Assembly: GCA_043721775.1 (NCBI GenBank)
Contig: JAYSQA010000345.1
Location: forward strand, 1-64,000
DNA: 64,000 nt
From: Stagnihabitans sp043721775
GTDB taxonomy: Bacteria > Pseudomonadota > Alphaproteobacteria > Rhodobacterales > Rhodobacteraceae
Direction: 5' to 3'
Below the pieces are notes generated by a model. It ran no database searches and was not told where the DNA came from. It was given only the letters and a program-made list of their open reading frames with translations. Position numbers and translations under genes: made by a program. Positions 27,421 to 36,063 of the stretch are shown one piece after another. Each line of letters starts with the position of its first letter. Position 1 is the first letter of the stretch.

Positions 27421-28044
27421 CTAGATCAGCAAAACCTGCGTGCCAACCTGCGCCAGATCGAACAATTCCACGATATGTTCGTTGTAAAGGCCGATACAAC
27501 CGTTTGACGACCGCCGCCCGATCTTGCGCGTGTCATGCGTGCCGTGGATTCGGTAGGTTGGCCACCCCAGATACAGCGCGCGGATGCCAAGGGGGTTTTC
27601 TGGCGACCCTCCCTCGACGAACGGCGGCCAGTCGGGATTTCGTTCCAACTCGCCTTTGGTGGCGACCCAACGCGGGTTGACGACCTTCTGGATAACAGAG
27701 GTGTTGCCGCGCTTGGTCAGATCTTCGGTCAGGGGCACCGAAGTGGGGTACAGCTTGTAGACCGCCTGATCTTCCGACCAGAAGTGCAGCGCGCGCGAGG
27801 TGATATCAACCAGAATCGCGCCCTTCTTGGTGTTGGCGAAGTAATCCTGCCAATCCAGCAGCCGGAAGCTGGAGATGTTGGCCCGGGTGTTGGTTTCGGT
27901 CGTGGGCGTCTCGAACTCGGTCGAGTTGGCAAAGTCTTCGGCTTTGGCGGGCAGGACGGACGCGCCCAGACCAGCGGCAGCGGTGCCAAGGAACAGACGG
28001 CGCCCCAGCGTTTGGGGTCCCGGCTTTTTGATTTCGTCAGACAT
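27421..28044 (-). CDS. L,D-transpeptidase (YkuD domain), probably Tat-exported
   Basis: A 207-residue protein. The N terminus carries GRRLFLGTAAAGLGASVLPAKA, a twin-arginine-like signal, so export in folded form is likely. The YkuD catalytic motif is complete: His in IHGTHD and Cys in RRSSNGCIGL. Such enzymes make 3-3 peptidoglycan crosslinks or attach proteins to peptidoglycan. It diverges from a CAP-domain lipoprotein gene; the 191 bases between them (28045-28235) show no gene. Confidence 0.9.
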   Translation of the reverse strand: MSDEIKKPGPQTLGRRLFLGTAAAGLGASVLPAKAEDFANSTEFETPTTETNTRANISSFRLLDWQDYFANTKKGAILVDITSRALHFWSEDQAVYKLYPTSVPLTEDLTKRGNTSVIQKVVNPRWVATKGELERNPDWPPFVEGGSPENPLGIRALYLGWPTYRIHGTHDTRKIGRRSSNGCIGLYNEHIVELFDLAQVGTQVLLI

Positions 28045-28235
28045 TCTCTGATCTCCGTTATTTTTATGCAGGCTGCTTGATGATTGTGTTCATACAGCCA
28101 TGTCGCGCCCACAGCAATTCACACGCATGTCAGTCGGCCGGGCCTTGCCATGGGTTTTTCTCGGGCCCAAGTTGCGGTATGAACAAGGGATACAGCTTCA
28201 GAGACCCGATCAGGGTCCGATACAGGTGACTGACA

Positions 28236-28751
28236 ATGGAACGACGTATAGCCCTTCTTCTTGGTGCTGCCGCAGCCCTCGCCGCGTGCGCGCCCAAGCT
28301 ACCGCCCGCCCCCTTGGGCTCCGATGGCAGGCCGCTGCCGAAGGTCTATCACATCAATCCCGCCGACGAGTCCGCAATTTCCTACCGGATGCTGGATGCG
28401 GTCAACACGCTGCGGCAAAGCAAGGGCGCGCCAGAGGTGGCCTTCAACGCTGAACTGATCGCCGCCTGTGCCGCCCATTCGCGCGATATGGCCGTGCAAA
28501 ACCGGCCGTGGCATTTCGGGTCGGACGGGTCCTCGCCCTTGATGCGGGTGCAGCGGGTCGGGTTTACCGGCAAACTACTGGGGGAACTGATCTCGGAAAC
28601 CTATCAGACCGAGTTGGTGACACTGTCAGACTGGATGGCGCAGGCCGATACCCGCGCCATGCTGCTGGACCCGCGCGCCACGCAGATCGGTTTTTCATGG
28701 TTTCAAGAGCCGTCGGGCAAGCTGTGGTGGACGATGCTTCTGGCCGCCTGA
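28236..28751 (+). CDS. CAP/SCP-domain lipoprotein
   Basis: A 171-residue lipoprotein: signal peptide ending in LAAC with Cys18, then a CAP (SCP-like) domain. Recognisable parts are MLDAVNTLRQSKG, AAHSRDMAVQNRPWHFGSDGSSPLMRVQRVGF and LLGELISETYQ, giving the usual His/Glu cavity residues. Bacterial CAP proteins are extracytoplasmic and of uncertain biochemical function. It is flanked on both sides by L,D-transpeptidase-type genes, suggesting a cell-wall context. A strong terminator follows. Confidence 0.88.
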   Translation: MERRIALLLGAAAALAACAPKLPPAPLGSDGRPLPKVYHINPADESAISYRMLDAVNTLRQSKGAPEVAFNAELIAACAAHSRDMAVQNRPWHFGSDGSSPLMRVQRVGFTGKLLGELISETYQTELVTLSDWMAQADTRAMLLDPRATQIGFSWFQEPSGKLWWTMLLAA

Positions 28752-28772
28752 ACGGGCCACAGCGCGCAAATC

Positions 28773-28795
28773 GGGGGCCTTGCGGCCCCCTTTTT
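28773..28795 (+). terminator. Rho-independent terminator after the CAP-domain lipoprotein gene
   Basis: GGGGGCC (28773-28779) pairs with GGCCCCC (28784-28790) around TTGC, followed by five T residues on the plus strand. Confidence 0.85.
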
Positions 28796-28799
28796 CATC

Positions 28800-29300
28800 T
28801 TACGGGAAGATGTGGATCGGGGTGCCCGGGTTCACCATGGCGTAAATCTCTTCGATCTCTTTGTCGGTGACCGCGATGCAGCCCACGGTCCAGTCACCTT
28901 CAACCTTGACCCAGCCTGGCTGACCATGGATGAAGATATCGCCGCCCGGTTCCTCGCCGGCCGCCTTGGCATAGGCGCGATCGGCGTCATTGGGATAAGA
29001 GATCCGCAACGACAGGTGGTAGGTCGACTTCGGATTGCGCTGGCTGATGCTGTAGCTGCCTTCCGGTGTCATGCCGTCACCCTCGAAATGCTTGATTCCA
29101 ACCGGGTTGCCGCCCAATTGAATATCAAAGCTGCGCAACACTTTGCTGTCATGCATCAGGAACATCTTGCGATCGGCCTTGTGCACCTCGATCAAGGTGA
29201 CCGCAGGGCCGTGATAGGTCTGGAATTTGGAACGGGGGCCGCATGAGGCCAGCCCAAGAATCAAAAGGGTCGCCAGAATAGCGCGAACGATTGCCGTCAT
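28800..29300 (-). CDS. L,D-transpeptidase-family (YkuD) lipoprotein
   Basis: A 166-residue protein with a lipobox LASC (Cys20) and a YkuD-type catalytic region: His in IFIHGQPGWV and Cys in DWTVGCIAVTD. The segment GDGMTPEGSYSISQRNPKS is typical of the YafK/ErfK-like branch. It is probably anchored to a membrane facing the periplasm and acts on peptidoglycan. YafK relatives cut the bond between Braun-type lipoprotein and peptidoglycan, so hydrolase activity is an alternative to crosslinking. Confidence 0.88.
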   Translation of the reverse strand: MTAIVRAILATLLILGLASCGPRSKFQTYHGPAVTLIEVHKADRKMFLMHDSKVLRSFDIQLGGNPVGIKHFEGDGMTPEGSYSISQRNPKSTYHLSLRISYPNDADRAYAKAAGEEPGGDIFIHGQPGWVKVEGDWTVGCIAVTDKEIEEIYAMVNPGTPIHIFP

Positions 29301-29375
29301 TTGTGCCTGCCTCAGCTTTTTTTCTTGAAGTAGCCGAAGTTGGATTATGAGGCCAGCAAGAATTCCATCTGCTGT

Positions 29376-30596
29376 CTAAAGCGTGAACCTGGCCGCCAAC
29401 TCGACATGCGATGACCAGCGGAACTGGTCAACGACCTGCACCCAGTCCAACTTGTAACCACCGGCGATAAGTATCTTGGCATCGCGGGCAAAGGTCGCCG
29501 GGTTGCAGGACACATAGGCAATCACCGGAACCTTCGACTTCGCAAGCGTATGGCTTTGCGCTTCGGCCCCGGCACGCGGCGGGTCAACGACAACGGCCTC
29601 GACATATTTGAACTCGTCAGGTTCCAGCGGGCGGCGGTACAGGTCGCGCACATCGTTGGTGACGCGCTTCAGCCCCTCGGCCATGCGGAAGCCTTTATCA
29701 AGCGCGGTCAGCATCTTGATTTCGCCCTCAACAGCGTGAACCTCGGCATGTTCGGCCAGCGGCAAGGCGAAAGTGCCGATGCCGGCGAACAGGTCGGTGA
29801 TGCGGCGGGCAAGACCCACGGCTTCCTTGACCGAGGCCAGCAATGCGGCCTCGCCCTGCGCGGTGGCTTGCAGGAAGGCGCCGAATGGCAACGGCACCGT
29901 CGCCTTGCCAAAGCGCATCGAGGGTTGGGCGCGCAGGGCGACAATCTCGGCGTTCCAAGTCAGGCGCGACAGGCCGTAGGCTTCCGTCAGGCGGGCGAGT
30001 TCCAGTTGCAGGGCTGCATCAGCCGTCTTGCCGCCTGACACCGCAACATCGGTGCCCGAAGGCGTGCGGGTTATTTGCAGGTCAAGTTCGGTGGTGCGCG
30101 ATCCGCCGAGTTTGACAATCTCTTCCAGCGCCGGGAAGCTGGCCATCAGGTCGGGGTGCAAGAGTTGGCAATTTGGCACCGCCACCAGCGTGTCAGAGGC
30201 GCGGGTGTGGAAGCCCATCAGGACGCCGCCTTTGGTACGGCGAGCGGCCAAAGTGGCCCGGCGCCGCGAGCGGGGCGGTGAAGTCAAAATGGGGCGCAGG
30301 TCAGCCTCCAGCCCTTGGGCGGCCAGCGCAGCGCGGACGATGTGGGTTTTCCAGTCGGCCACGAAAGCGTCGGCGGCGTGCTGCATCATGCAGCCGCCAC
30401 AGGTGCGGGCGTGAACGCAGGGTGGTTTCACCCGGAAGGCCGAGGGATTGACAATGCGCAGGTCGGTCAGTTGGTCGCCTTTGACCGTGCCTTCAACCTC
30501 TTCGCCGGGCAGAGTTTGGGGCGCGTAGATGGCTCCCTCTGGCCCCTGGATGATCCCGTCGCCCAAGTGCCCCAGCCGTGCGATGGTAAAATTCAC
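29376..30596 (-). CDS. rlmD: 23S rRNA (uracil-C5)-methyltransferase, RlmD/RumA family
   Basis: A 406-residue RNA m5U methyltransferase. A short TRAM-like N-terminal domain is followed by iron-sulfur cysteines (CVHARTCGGCMMQH, later NCQ), the SAM motif TDLFAGIGTFALPLA, DPPRAGAEAQ and the catalytic-cysteine motif AYVSCNPATFARD. The family methylates U1939 or related positions of 23S rRNA; tRNA m5U54 is an alternative in some lineages. Its ATG overlaps the stop of the ABC exporter fragment upstream (ATGA), making it the last gene of that operon. Confidence 0.9.
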   Translation of the reverse strand: MNFTIARLGHLGDGIIQGPEGAIYAPQTLPGEEVEGTVKGDQLTDLRIVNPSAFRVKPPCVHARTCGGCMMQHAADAFVADWKTHIVRAALAAQGLEADLRPILTSPPRSRRRATLAARRTKGGVLMGFHTRASDTLVAVPNCQLLHPDLMASFPALEEIVKLGGSRTTELDLQITRTPSGTDVAVSGGKTADAALQLELARLTEAYGLSRLTWNAEIVALRAQPSMRFGKATVPLPFGAFLQATAQGEAALLASVKEAVGLARRITDLFAGIGTFALPLAEHAEVHAVEGEIKMLTALDKGFRMAEGLKRVTNDVRDLYRRPLEPDEFKYVEAVVVDPPRAGAEAQSHTLAKSKVPVIAYVSCNPATFARDAKILIAGGYKLDWVQVVDQFRWSSHVELAARFTL

Positions 30597-31159
30597 TCTG
30601 CCGCTTCCTTTTCGTCAACGCCGATGAAGCCGCCGCTTTGACGGTTCCAGTAGCGCGCGTAAAGCCCCCCTGCGGTCAAAAGTTGACCGTGAGAGCCTTG
30701 TTCCACAATCCGCCCCTCATCCAGCACGATAATCCGATCCATTTCAGCGATGGTAGACAGCCGGTGCGCAATGGCCAGCACGGTCTTGCCCTGCATTACC
30801 CGGGCGAGGGCGTGCTGAACCGAGGCTTCAACTTCGGAATCCAGCGCCGAAGTCGCCTCGTCCAGCACCAGAATGGGCGCGTCCTTCAGGAAGGCCCGGG
30901 CGAGGGCGATGCGTTGGCGTTGCCCACCCGACAGCTTGACGCCACGCTCGCCCAGAAAGGCTTCATAGCCGCTGCGGCCCTGGTGATCCTTCAGGCCAAG
31001 AATGAACTCATGTGCTTCGGCAGCGCCGGCGGCGGCGTACATTTCCTCATCAGTGGCATCGGGGCGACCGTACAGGATATTTTCGCGCGCGGAACGATTG
31101 AACATCGCGGTTTCCTGCGTGACCATGCCGATCTGACGGCGAAGGCTTTCCTGCGTCAC
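30593..31159 (-). CDS. ABC exporter, C-terminal part of the ATPase domain (gene split by a frameshift)
   Basis: A 188-codon frame encoding the second half of an ABC ATPase: Q-loop region (GMVTQETAMF), signature LSGGQRQRIALARAF, Walker B ILVLDEATSALDSE and the H-loop AIAHRLST. It continues the protein of the neighbouring frame (31156-32427), which carries the membrane domain and Walker A. Comparison with the intact paralogue upstream shows exactly one base missing between GTC and GTG at 31160-31164. The frame could start at GTG 31159, overlapping the upstream stop as GTGA, so separate translation is formally possible, but a mutation or sequencing error is more likely. Confidence 0.8.
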   Translation of the reverse strand: MTQESLRRQIGMVTQETAMFNRSARENILYGRPDATDEEMYAAAGAAEAHEFILGLKDHQGRSGYEAFLGERGVKLSGGQRQRIALARAFLKDAPILVLDEATSALDSEVEASVQHALARVMQGKTVLAIAHRLSTIAEMDRIIVLDEGRIVEQGSHGQLLTAGGLYARYWNRQSGGFIGVDEKEAAE

Positions 31160-32427
31160 CGCCCGACGTCGATGCCGTCAATCAGGATGCGGCCGCTTTC
31201 GGTGTCGTAAAGCCGCAGCAGCAGCGAAACCAGCGTCGATTTCCCGGCACCCGAAGCGCCGACGATGCCAATCTTTTCGCCGGGCTGAACCGAAAGGGAA
31301 ACCTCCTGCAAGCCGCCCTTCTTGCGGCCATAGGCGAAAGAGACGTGGTCCATCTCGATCCGGCCTTTGACGGATGGCATCTCGATGGCGTTGGCGGCGT
31401 CGGTCAGGGAATAGGGCGGTGTCAGGGTGCGCAGGCCGTCTTCAACCTCTCCCAAGTTGCCGAAGATGCCCATCAGCGAGAAGCTGACCCATCCAGTCAT
31501 CTGCGCCAGCCGGAAGCTGACAGCACCAGAGGCTGCGATATCGCCTGCCGTGGCGGCTCCGGTGGACCAAAGCCAGACGGTGGCGCCGACCATAAGGACG
31601 GGGAGGACTCCGGCGAGCGCCATCAGGTTGAAGCGGAACCACGAGGATATCGCGCCGTAGACCATGGCGGTGTCGCGGAATGTTTGCATGGCGTCCAGCG
31701 CCACGCGGTCTTCGTGTTCGGTATGGGCGAACAGCTTGACGGTTTTCATGTTCGTCACGGTGTCGACGATCTGGCCGGTAACATTCGCCCGGGCAGAGGC
31801 GCGCATGGCAGACGCGCCGCGCACCCGGCGCAGATAGTAGCGGATGAACAGGCAATAGGCGACAACCCAAGCCAGCAGCACCAGCGATACCGAACCATTG
31901 ATCGCGATCATAAGCGCCACCGAGCCTATCACCGAAGCCAGCGCGAAGGCTGCCGTTTCGATGGTGCCTGACACGACGTCCGTTGCCGCGCGTGCCGTCT
32001 GCATCTGCTTTTGTGCAATGCGTCCGGCAAAGTCGTTGTCGAAAAAGGTGACGGAATGGCCCAGCGTCCAGCGGTGCAGGCGCGACAGGATCAGCGGGAA
32101 CAGGTTGGGTTCGATGGTCAGTGCAAGGGCTGATGTGTTGATGCCGAAGATCAACGGCCTTGCGATCAGGTAGAAGGCGGCGAACAGGGCGAACAATTCC
32201 CAGTGGTTCTGGAACACCTGCGATGGGGTGCCGGTGGCGGCGTCGATGACATGGCCAAGGATGGTGGCCGACACCGCCTCTAAGGAACCGGCGACGGCGG
32301 ACCAGAAGGTCGCCCACAGAACGCCGGGCCAGGCACCTTGCAGCGCCCAGCCGAAGAACTTGATCGGGCGGGCCGGGGGCGGCAGGTTCGTGGGGTTGAA
32401 CGGCGCGATGGTGGGGCCAAGCATCAT
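31156..32427 (-). CDS. ABC exporter, membrane domain plus Walker A (gene split by a frameshift)
   Basis: A 423-codon frame with six hydrophobic segments (type I exporter membrane domain, about 25-310) followed by the start of the ATPase: HVSFAYGRKKGGLQ and Walker A GIVGASGAGKST. It stops after LIDGIDVGR, exactly where the paralogue continues into VTQPSLRRQIG. The rest of the ATPase is in another frame at 30593-31159. Without repair it lacks the signature and Walker B motifs and cannot hydrolyse ATP alone. Its ATG overlaps the stop of the upstream paralogue as ATGA, implying a heterodimeric exporter with it. Confidence 0.8.
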   Translation of the reverse strand: MMLGPTIAPFNPTNLPPPARPIKFFGWALQGAWPGVLWATFWSAVAGSLEAVSATILGHVIDAATGTPSQVFQNHWELFALFAAFYLIARPLIFGINTSALALTIEPNLFPLILSRLHRWTLGHSVTFFDNDFAGRIAQKQMQTARAATDVVSGTIETAAFALASVIGSVALMIAINGSVSLVLLAWVVAYCLFIRYYLRRVRGASAMRASARANVTGQIVDTVTNMKTVKLFAHTEHEDRVALDAMQTFRDTAMVYGAISSWFRFNLMALAGVLPVLMVGATVWLWSTGAATAGDIAASGAVSFRLAQMTGWVSFSLMGIFGNLGEVEDGLRTLTPPYSLTDAANAIEMPSVKGRIEMDHVSFAYGRKKGGLQEVSLSVQPGEKIGIVGASGAGKSTLVSLLLRLYDTESGRILIDGIDVGR

Positions 32428-34274
32428 TCGGCAGCCTCCCCGACTTCATCGCGCAGGAAACCACCCGATTGGCGGGCCCAGAACTGCGCATATAGGCCAC
32501 CCTTGGCCAGCAGGGCAGAATGGGTGCCTTCTTCGGCAATATGGCCTCCCTCCAGCACCACGATGCGATCCATCGCGGCAATGGTCGACAGACGGTGCGC
32601 GATGGCAATCACGGTCTTGCCCTGCATCACGCCGAACAGGGCCTTCTGGATGGCCGCTTCCGCTTCGCTGTCCAAGGCGCTGGTCGCCTCATCAAGGATC
32701 AGGATCGGGGCGTCTTTCAGGATCACCCTTGCCAGCGCCACACGCTGACGTTGGCCGCCCGACAGTTTGACGCCACGTTCGCCAACATGGGCGTCATAGC
32801 CCTTGCGGCCCTGCGGGTCTTCCAGCGTCAGGATGAAGTCATGCGCTTCGGCTTGTCGCGCGGCGGCGATCATCGCCTCATCCCCGGCATCGGGGCGGGC
32901 GTAAAGAATGTTTTCGCGGACGGACCGGTGCATCAGGCTGCTGTCCTGCTGGACCATGCCGATCTGGCGGCGCAGGCTGGGTTGCGTGACATGGGCGATG
33001 TCCTGCCCGTCGATCAGGATCTGGCCTTCCTCGGTGTCATAAAACCGCAGGATCAGCTTGACGAGAGTGGATTTGCCCGCGCCTGACCGGCCAATCAGGC
33101 CGATCCGTTCGCCGGGTTTCACGGTCAGCGACAGGTTCTGCAACCCGCCAGAGCCGCGACCGTAGTGGTGGCTGACAGATTTAATCTCAACCTGACCTTG
33201 CTGGAAATCCAATGGCTTGGCATCTTGCGTGTCAACCAGCGTGATCGGCTGGGTGATGGTTTGCATCCCCTCTTGCACGGTGCCAAGGTTTTGCACCAGG
33301 TTCGTCGTCGCCCACATGATCCAATAGGTCATCGAGTGCAGGCGCAGCACCAAGGCCACCGAGGCCGCCACCAGGCCAACCGAGGCCATGCCATGATACC
33401 ACAGGTAAATCGCCCAGCCGGATACTCCGGTCACCATCAGACCGTTGATGAAGGTCAGCGCGGTGTCCATCACCGTGACGATGCGCATTTCCTTTTGAAA
33501 GGTGGTGCGGGCGGCCTCGATCGCTTCTTTGGCATAAGACAACTCGCGGTCGTCGTGGGCGAACAGCTTGACCGAGTGGATGTTGGTGTAGCTGTCGACC
33601 ACGCGGCCCGTGACGGCCGATCGGGCCTCGGAACTGGCCATTGACGCAGGCCCAGCGCGGCGGATCGTCCAGCGCATCAGGGCGATGTAGCCCAGAAACC
33701 ACGCCACCAGTGGGATCAGCAGGCGCGTATCAGCATTTGCCAGCATCAGGGCGGCGGCGATCAGGGTGGTGGAGGCGAAAGTCACCGCGTCAAACACCTG
33801 AAACACGGCATCACCGGCTGCCGGAGGCGCCTGCATGATGCGGTTTGCGATCCGGCCCGCGAAATCGCTTTCAAACCAGCCGACCGGTTGGCGCAGGATA
33901 TGGGCATGGGCCCGCCAGCGCATCATGGTGCCGAAGTTGGTCAGGATGGTGTTGTGCAGCAGCGCCACATTGGTGCCGCCGATCAGCGGCCGGATCAGCA
34001 CGATGGCCAGCGCCACGAGGATGATCTCTGTCCCATGCGCGGCCCAGACCCCTGCGGGAGTGCCTTGGCCCAGCATGTCAACCAGATGGCCCATGTACCA
34101 GATCAGGCTGACCTCTGCCGCCGCGTTCAGCGTGGAAAACACCGCCGTCGCGGCGAAAACCTTGCGGAACGGGCGGATATAGTCCGCCAGAAACGGCCAA
34201 AGCTGGCGCGGCGGGGCATCTGTCTGGGTATAGGGGGCGTAAGGGTCGACAAGACCCTCGAAGAACTTGAACAT
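32424..34274 (-). CDS. ABC exporter, fused permease and ATPase
   Basis: An intact 616-residue half-transporter of the MsbA/multidrug type. The membrane domain has six segments (about 40-345), and the ATPase domain shows GLIGRSGAGKST, LSGGQRQRVALARVI, ILILDEATSALDSEAE with the catalytic Glu, and IAIAHRLST. It is paired with the frameshifted paralogue downstream and probably forms a heterodimer with it. Substrate unknown. It starts 59 bases from the CCA-adding enzyme gene, which lies upstream on the same strand. Confidence 0.92.
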   Translation of the reverse strand: MFKFFEGLVDPYAPYTQTDAPPRQLWPFLADYIRPFRKVFAATAVFSTLNAAAEVSLIWYMGHLVDMLGQGTPAGVWAAHGTEIILVALAIVLIRPLIGGTNVALLHNTILTNFGTMMRWRAHAHILRQPVGWFESDFAGRIANRIMQAPPAAGDAVFQVFDAVTFASTTLIAAALMLANADTRLLIPLVAWFLGYIALMRWTIRRAGPASMASSEARSAVTGRVVDSYTNIHSVKLFAHDDRELSYAKEAIEAARTTFQKEMRIVTVMDTALTFINGLMVTGVSGWAIYLWYHGMASVGLVAASVALVLRLHSMTYWIMWATTNLVQNLGTVQEGMQTITQPITLVDTQDAKPLDFQQGQVEIKSVSHHYGRGSGGLQNLSLTVKPGERIGLIGRSGAGKSTLVKLILRFYDTEEGQILIDGQDIAHVTQPSLRRQIGMVQQDSSLMHRSVRENILYARPDAGDEAMIAAARQAEAHDFILTLEDPQGRKGYDAHVGERGVKLSGGQRQRVALARVILKDAPILILDEATSALDSEAEAAIQKALFGVMQGKTVIAIAHRLSTIAAMDRIVVLEGGHIAEEGTHSALLAKGGLYAQFWARQSGGFLRDEVGEAAE

Positions 34275-34333
34275 GACGGACCTTTGGATTGCCCGCCGGA
34301 TATAGACTGCTTTGCGTGAAAGGGAAACGACGG

Positions 34334-35476
34334 TTACGCCAGCAACGCTTCCCTTGTCAGCTTCAGGTCACTGGAAAGCCAGCGCGCTTCAAGCTGTTTC
34401 AGCTTGGCGCCCAGCGCTTTGCCCTGAAAGCGGGGCATCAGATCAGTTGCCGTGATAGGAAATTTAGCTTCAGCGCCCCGGTCAAGATCACTGCGCCAGC
34501 CGGGCGGCAAGGGGCTTTCCAGCAAGGCGGCCCGGGCCAGCACCACATCAGAACCGGGCGTGGCCCCCAGCTTCCAGCCCAGCGCTGCGGGGGTCAGGGT
34601 GGAGCCGATTTCCCCTGCAATCCGGGCAACCGCGGCCTGTTCCTGCCGCGACAGGCGCAGAGGCGCGCCGGGATCCTGACCGCCCAGAACGGCAAGACGA
34701 CGTTGCCAGCGCGGCGGGGTGTCGGCCTCCAGATGAACCAGGGGCGCTATGGCTTTTGGGTGGGCACCGGGCAGAACCCGCTGAAGGATACCGGTTGATG
34801 CCATGCTGGCCAGTGCCGGGGCGGGGTTGCTGGCGGCGAGAAGCTTGCGCATCTCAGCCCCGATCCGTTCCCGGCTAAGCCCATCGACACCTTCAGCCAG
34901 CGCAGCACAGGCGGCGAGGCCTTCGGCGTTGATGCCTTGGGAAGGGTCGCCGTAGACCGCGTGGAACCGGAAGAAGCGCAGGATCCGCAGATAATCCTCG
35001 CGGATGCGCTGTTCGGGGTCACCAACAAACCGCACCCGATGGGCAAGCAAGTCGGGCAGGCCGCCCAGCGGGTCGACCAATTCGCCCGAGGGTTCGGCGT
35101 AAAGCGCGTTCATGGTGAAATCGCGCCGGGCAGCGTCTTCCTTCAGGTTGCGCGAATAGGACACCATGGCGCGGCGGCCATCGGTTTCAATGTCACGGCG
35201 GAAGGTGGTGACTTCGTGGGTGATGCCACCGGCGATGACGGTGACCGTGCCATGGTCTATGCCGGTGGGGATGACCTTGAAGCCGGCGGCCTTAGCCATC
35301 TCGATCACCACCTGCGGCAGGGCGTCGGTTGCAAGGTCAATGTCGGTGACCGGCTTCAGCATCAGCGTATTGCGCACACAGCCGCCGACAAACAGGATGC
35401 GATGGCCAGCCAGCCCCAGAACGGCGCACAGCGCCTGCGTGCCGGGATGGTTCAGCCAGACGCCGCCAATTCTCAA
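34334..35476 (-). CDS. cca: CCA tRNA nucleotidyltransferase / poly(A) polymerase family
   Basis: A 380-residue class II nucleotidyltransferase. The head domain has LFVGGCVRNTLM and the metal-binding DIDLATDALP; further motifs are RDFTMNALYAEPSGELVDPLGG and RIREDYLRILRFFRF, which bind tRNA and select nucleotides. It adds or repairs the CCA end of tRNAs. I place the start at TTG 35476, which overlaps the NUDIX gene stop as TTGA and fits the family N terminus; upstream codons in this frame read through the NUDIX gene. Confidence 0.9.
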   Translation of the reverse strand: MRIGGVWLNHPGTQALCAVLGLAGHRILFVGGCVRNTLMLKPVTDIDLATDALPQVVIEMAKAAGFKVIPTGIDHGTVTVIAGGITHEVTTFRRDIETDGRRAMVSYSRNLKEDAARRDFTMNALYAEPSGELVDPLGGLPDLLAHRVRFVGDPEQRIREDYLRILRFFRFHAVYGDPSQGINAEGLAACAALAEGVDGLSRERIGAEMRKLLAASNPAPALASMASTGILQRVLPGAHPKAIAPLVHLEADTPPRWQRRLAVLGGQDPGAPLRLSRQEQAAVARIAGEIGSTLTPAALGWKLGATPGSDVVLARAALLESPLPPGWRSDLDRGAEAKFPITATDLMPRFQGKALGAKLKQLEARWLSSDLKLTREALLA

Positions 35477-36063
35477 CCCTTCGCCCTCTCGGCCAAACCA
35501 CGCAATATCCGCGCCGTCGCCCCCCAAATATAGTAGGGCCCCCAAGGAACAGCGTAATACGCCCGCCACTGCCCACGCCAGAGCCGCCGTTCAATCGCAT
35601 AGTGGGAGGTGTCAAGAAGATGCGTCAACGGGACGGTGAAGACTTCTTCCACCTCTCCGGGATCACGCTTGGGCAAAAAATGGGCGACCTCGGCAAGAAT
35701 CGGGGTCATTTGAAAACTGGTGATGGTTTCGTGCGCGGGCAGCCGACCGATCACGCGCACCAGTTGGGGCGGCAGACCGATTTCCTCATCAGCCTCGCGC
35801 AGGGCGGTGTCTTCCAGCGAGGCGTCGTGCGGCTCTTGCTTGCCGCCGGGAAAGGCGATCTGGCCGGGATGATGTTTGAGATGCGAGGCGCGCTTGGTCA
35901 GGATCACGCCGGCACCGTTCGGGCCTTGCATGATCCCGACAAGAACCGCAGCAGGCCGCAAGGTCCGGCCCAAAGGTGCAAGCGCCGGGTTCAGATCAAA
36001 GTCAGACGAGGCGCCGCCCGACCGCGTCAGCGAGGCGGTCAGGCGGGCCAGTTCATCATGCAT
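35473..36063 (-). CDS. CoA pyrophosphatase-type NUDIX hydrolase
   Basis: A 196-residue NUDIX protein with the box around AFPGGKQEPHDASLEDTALREADEEIGL and the CoA-type upstream signature VILTKRASHLKHHPGQI (shown here in pieces as TKRASHLKHHPGQ). Relatives of E. coli YeaB/NudL cut CoA derivatives into 3',5'-ADP and phosphopantetheine. ATG 36063 overlaps the hslO stop by 8 bases, and its own stop overlaps the cca start, so the three genes form a tight operon. Confidence 0.9.
   Translation of the reverse strand: MHDELARLTASLTRSGGASSDFDLNPALAPLGRTLRPAAVLVGIMQGPNGAGVILTKRASHLKHHPGQIAFPGGKQEPHDASLEDTALREADEEIGLPPQLVRVIGRLPAHETITSFQMTPILAEVAHFLPKRDPGEVEEVFTVPLTHLLDTSHYAIERRLWRGQWRAYYAVPWGPYYIWGATARILRGLAERAKG

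Noticed and set aside
28045..28235. Possible riboswitch or small RNA between the two divergent envelope genes
   Set aside because: No conserved riboswitch core, strong hairpin or terminator is recognisable; it is probably just two promoters.
31442..32608. Open frame of 388 codons on the minus strand spanning the junction of the two ABC exporter genes
   Set aside because: It is an out-of-frame reading of both exporters; the real frames have all ABC motifs and an ATGA junction.
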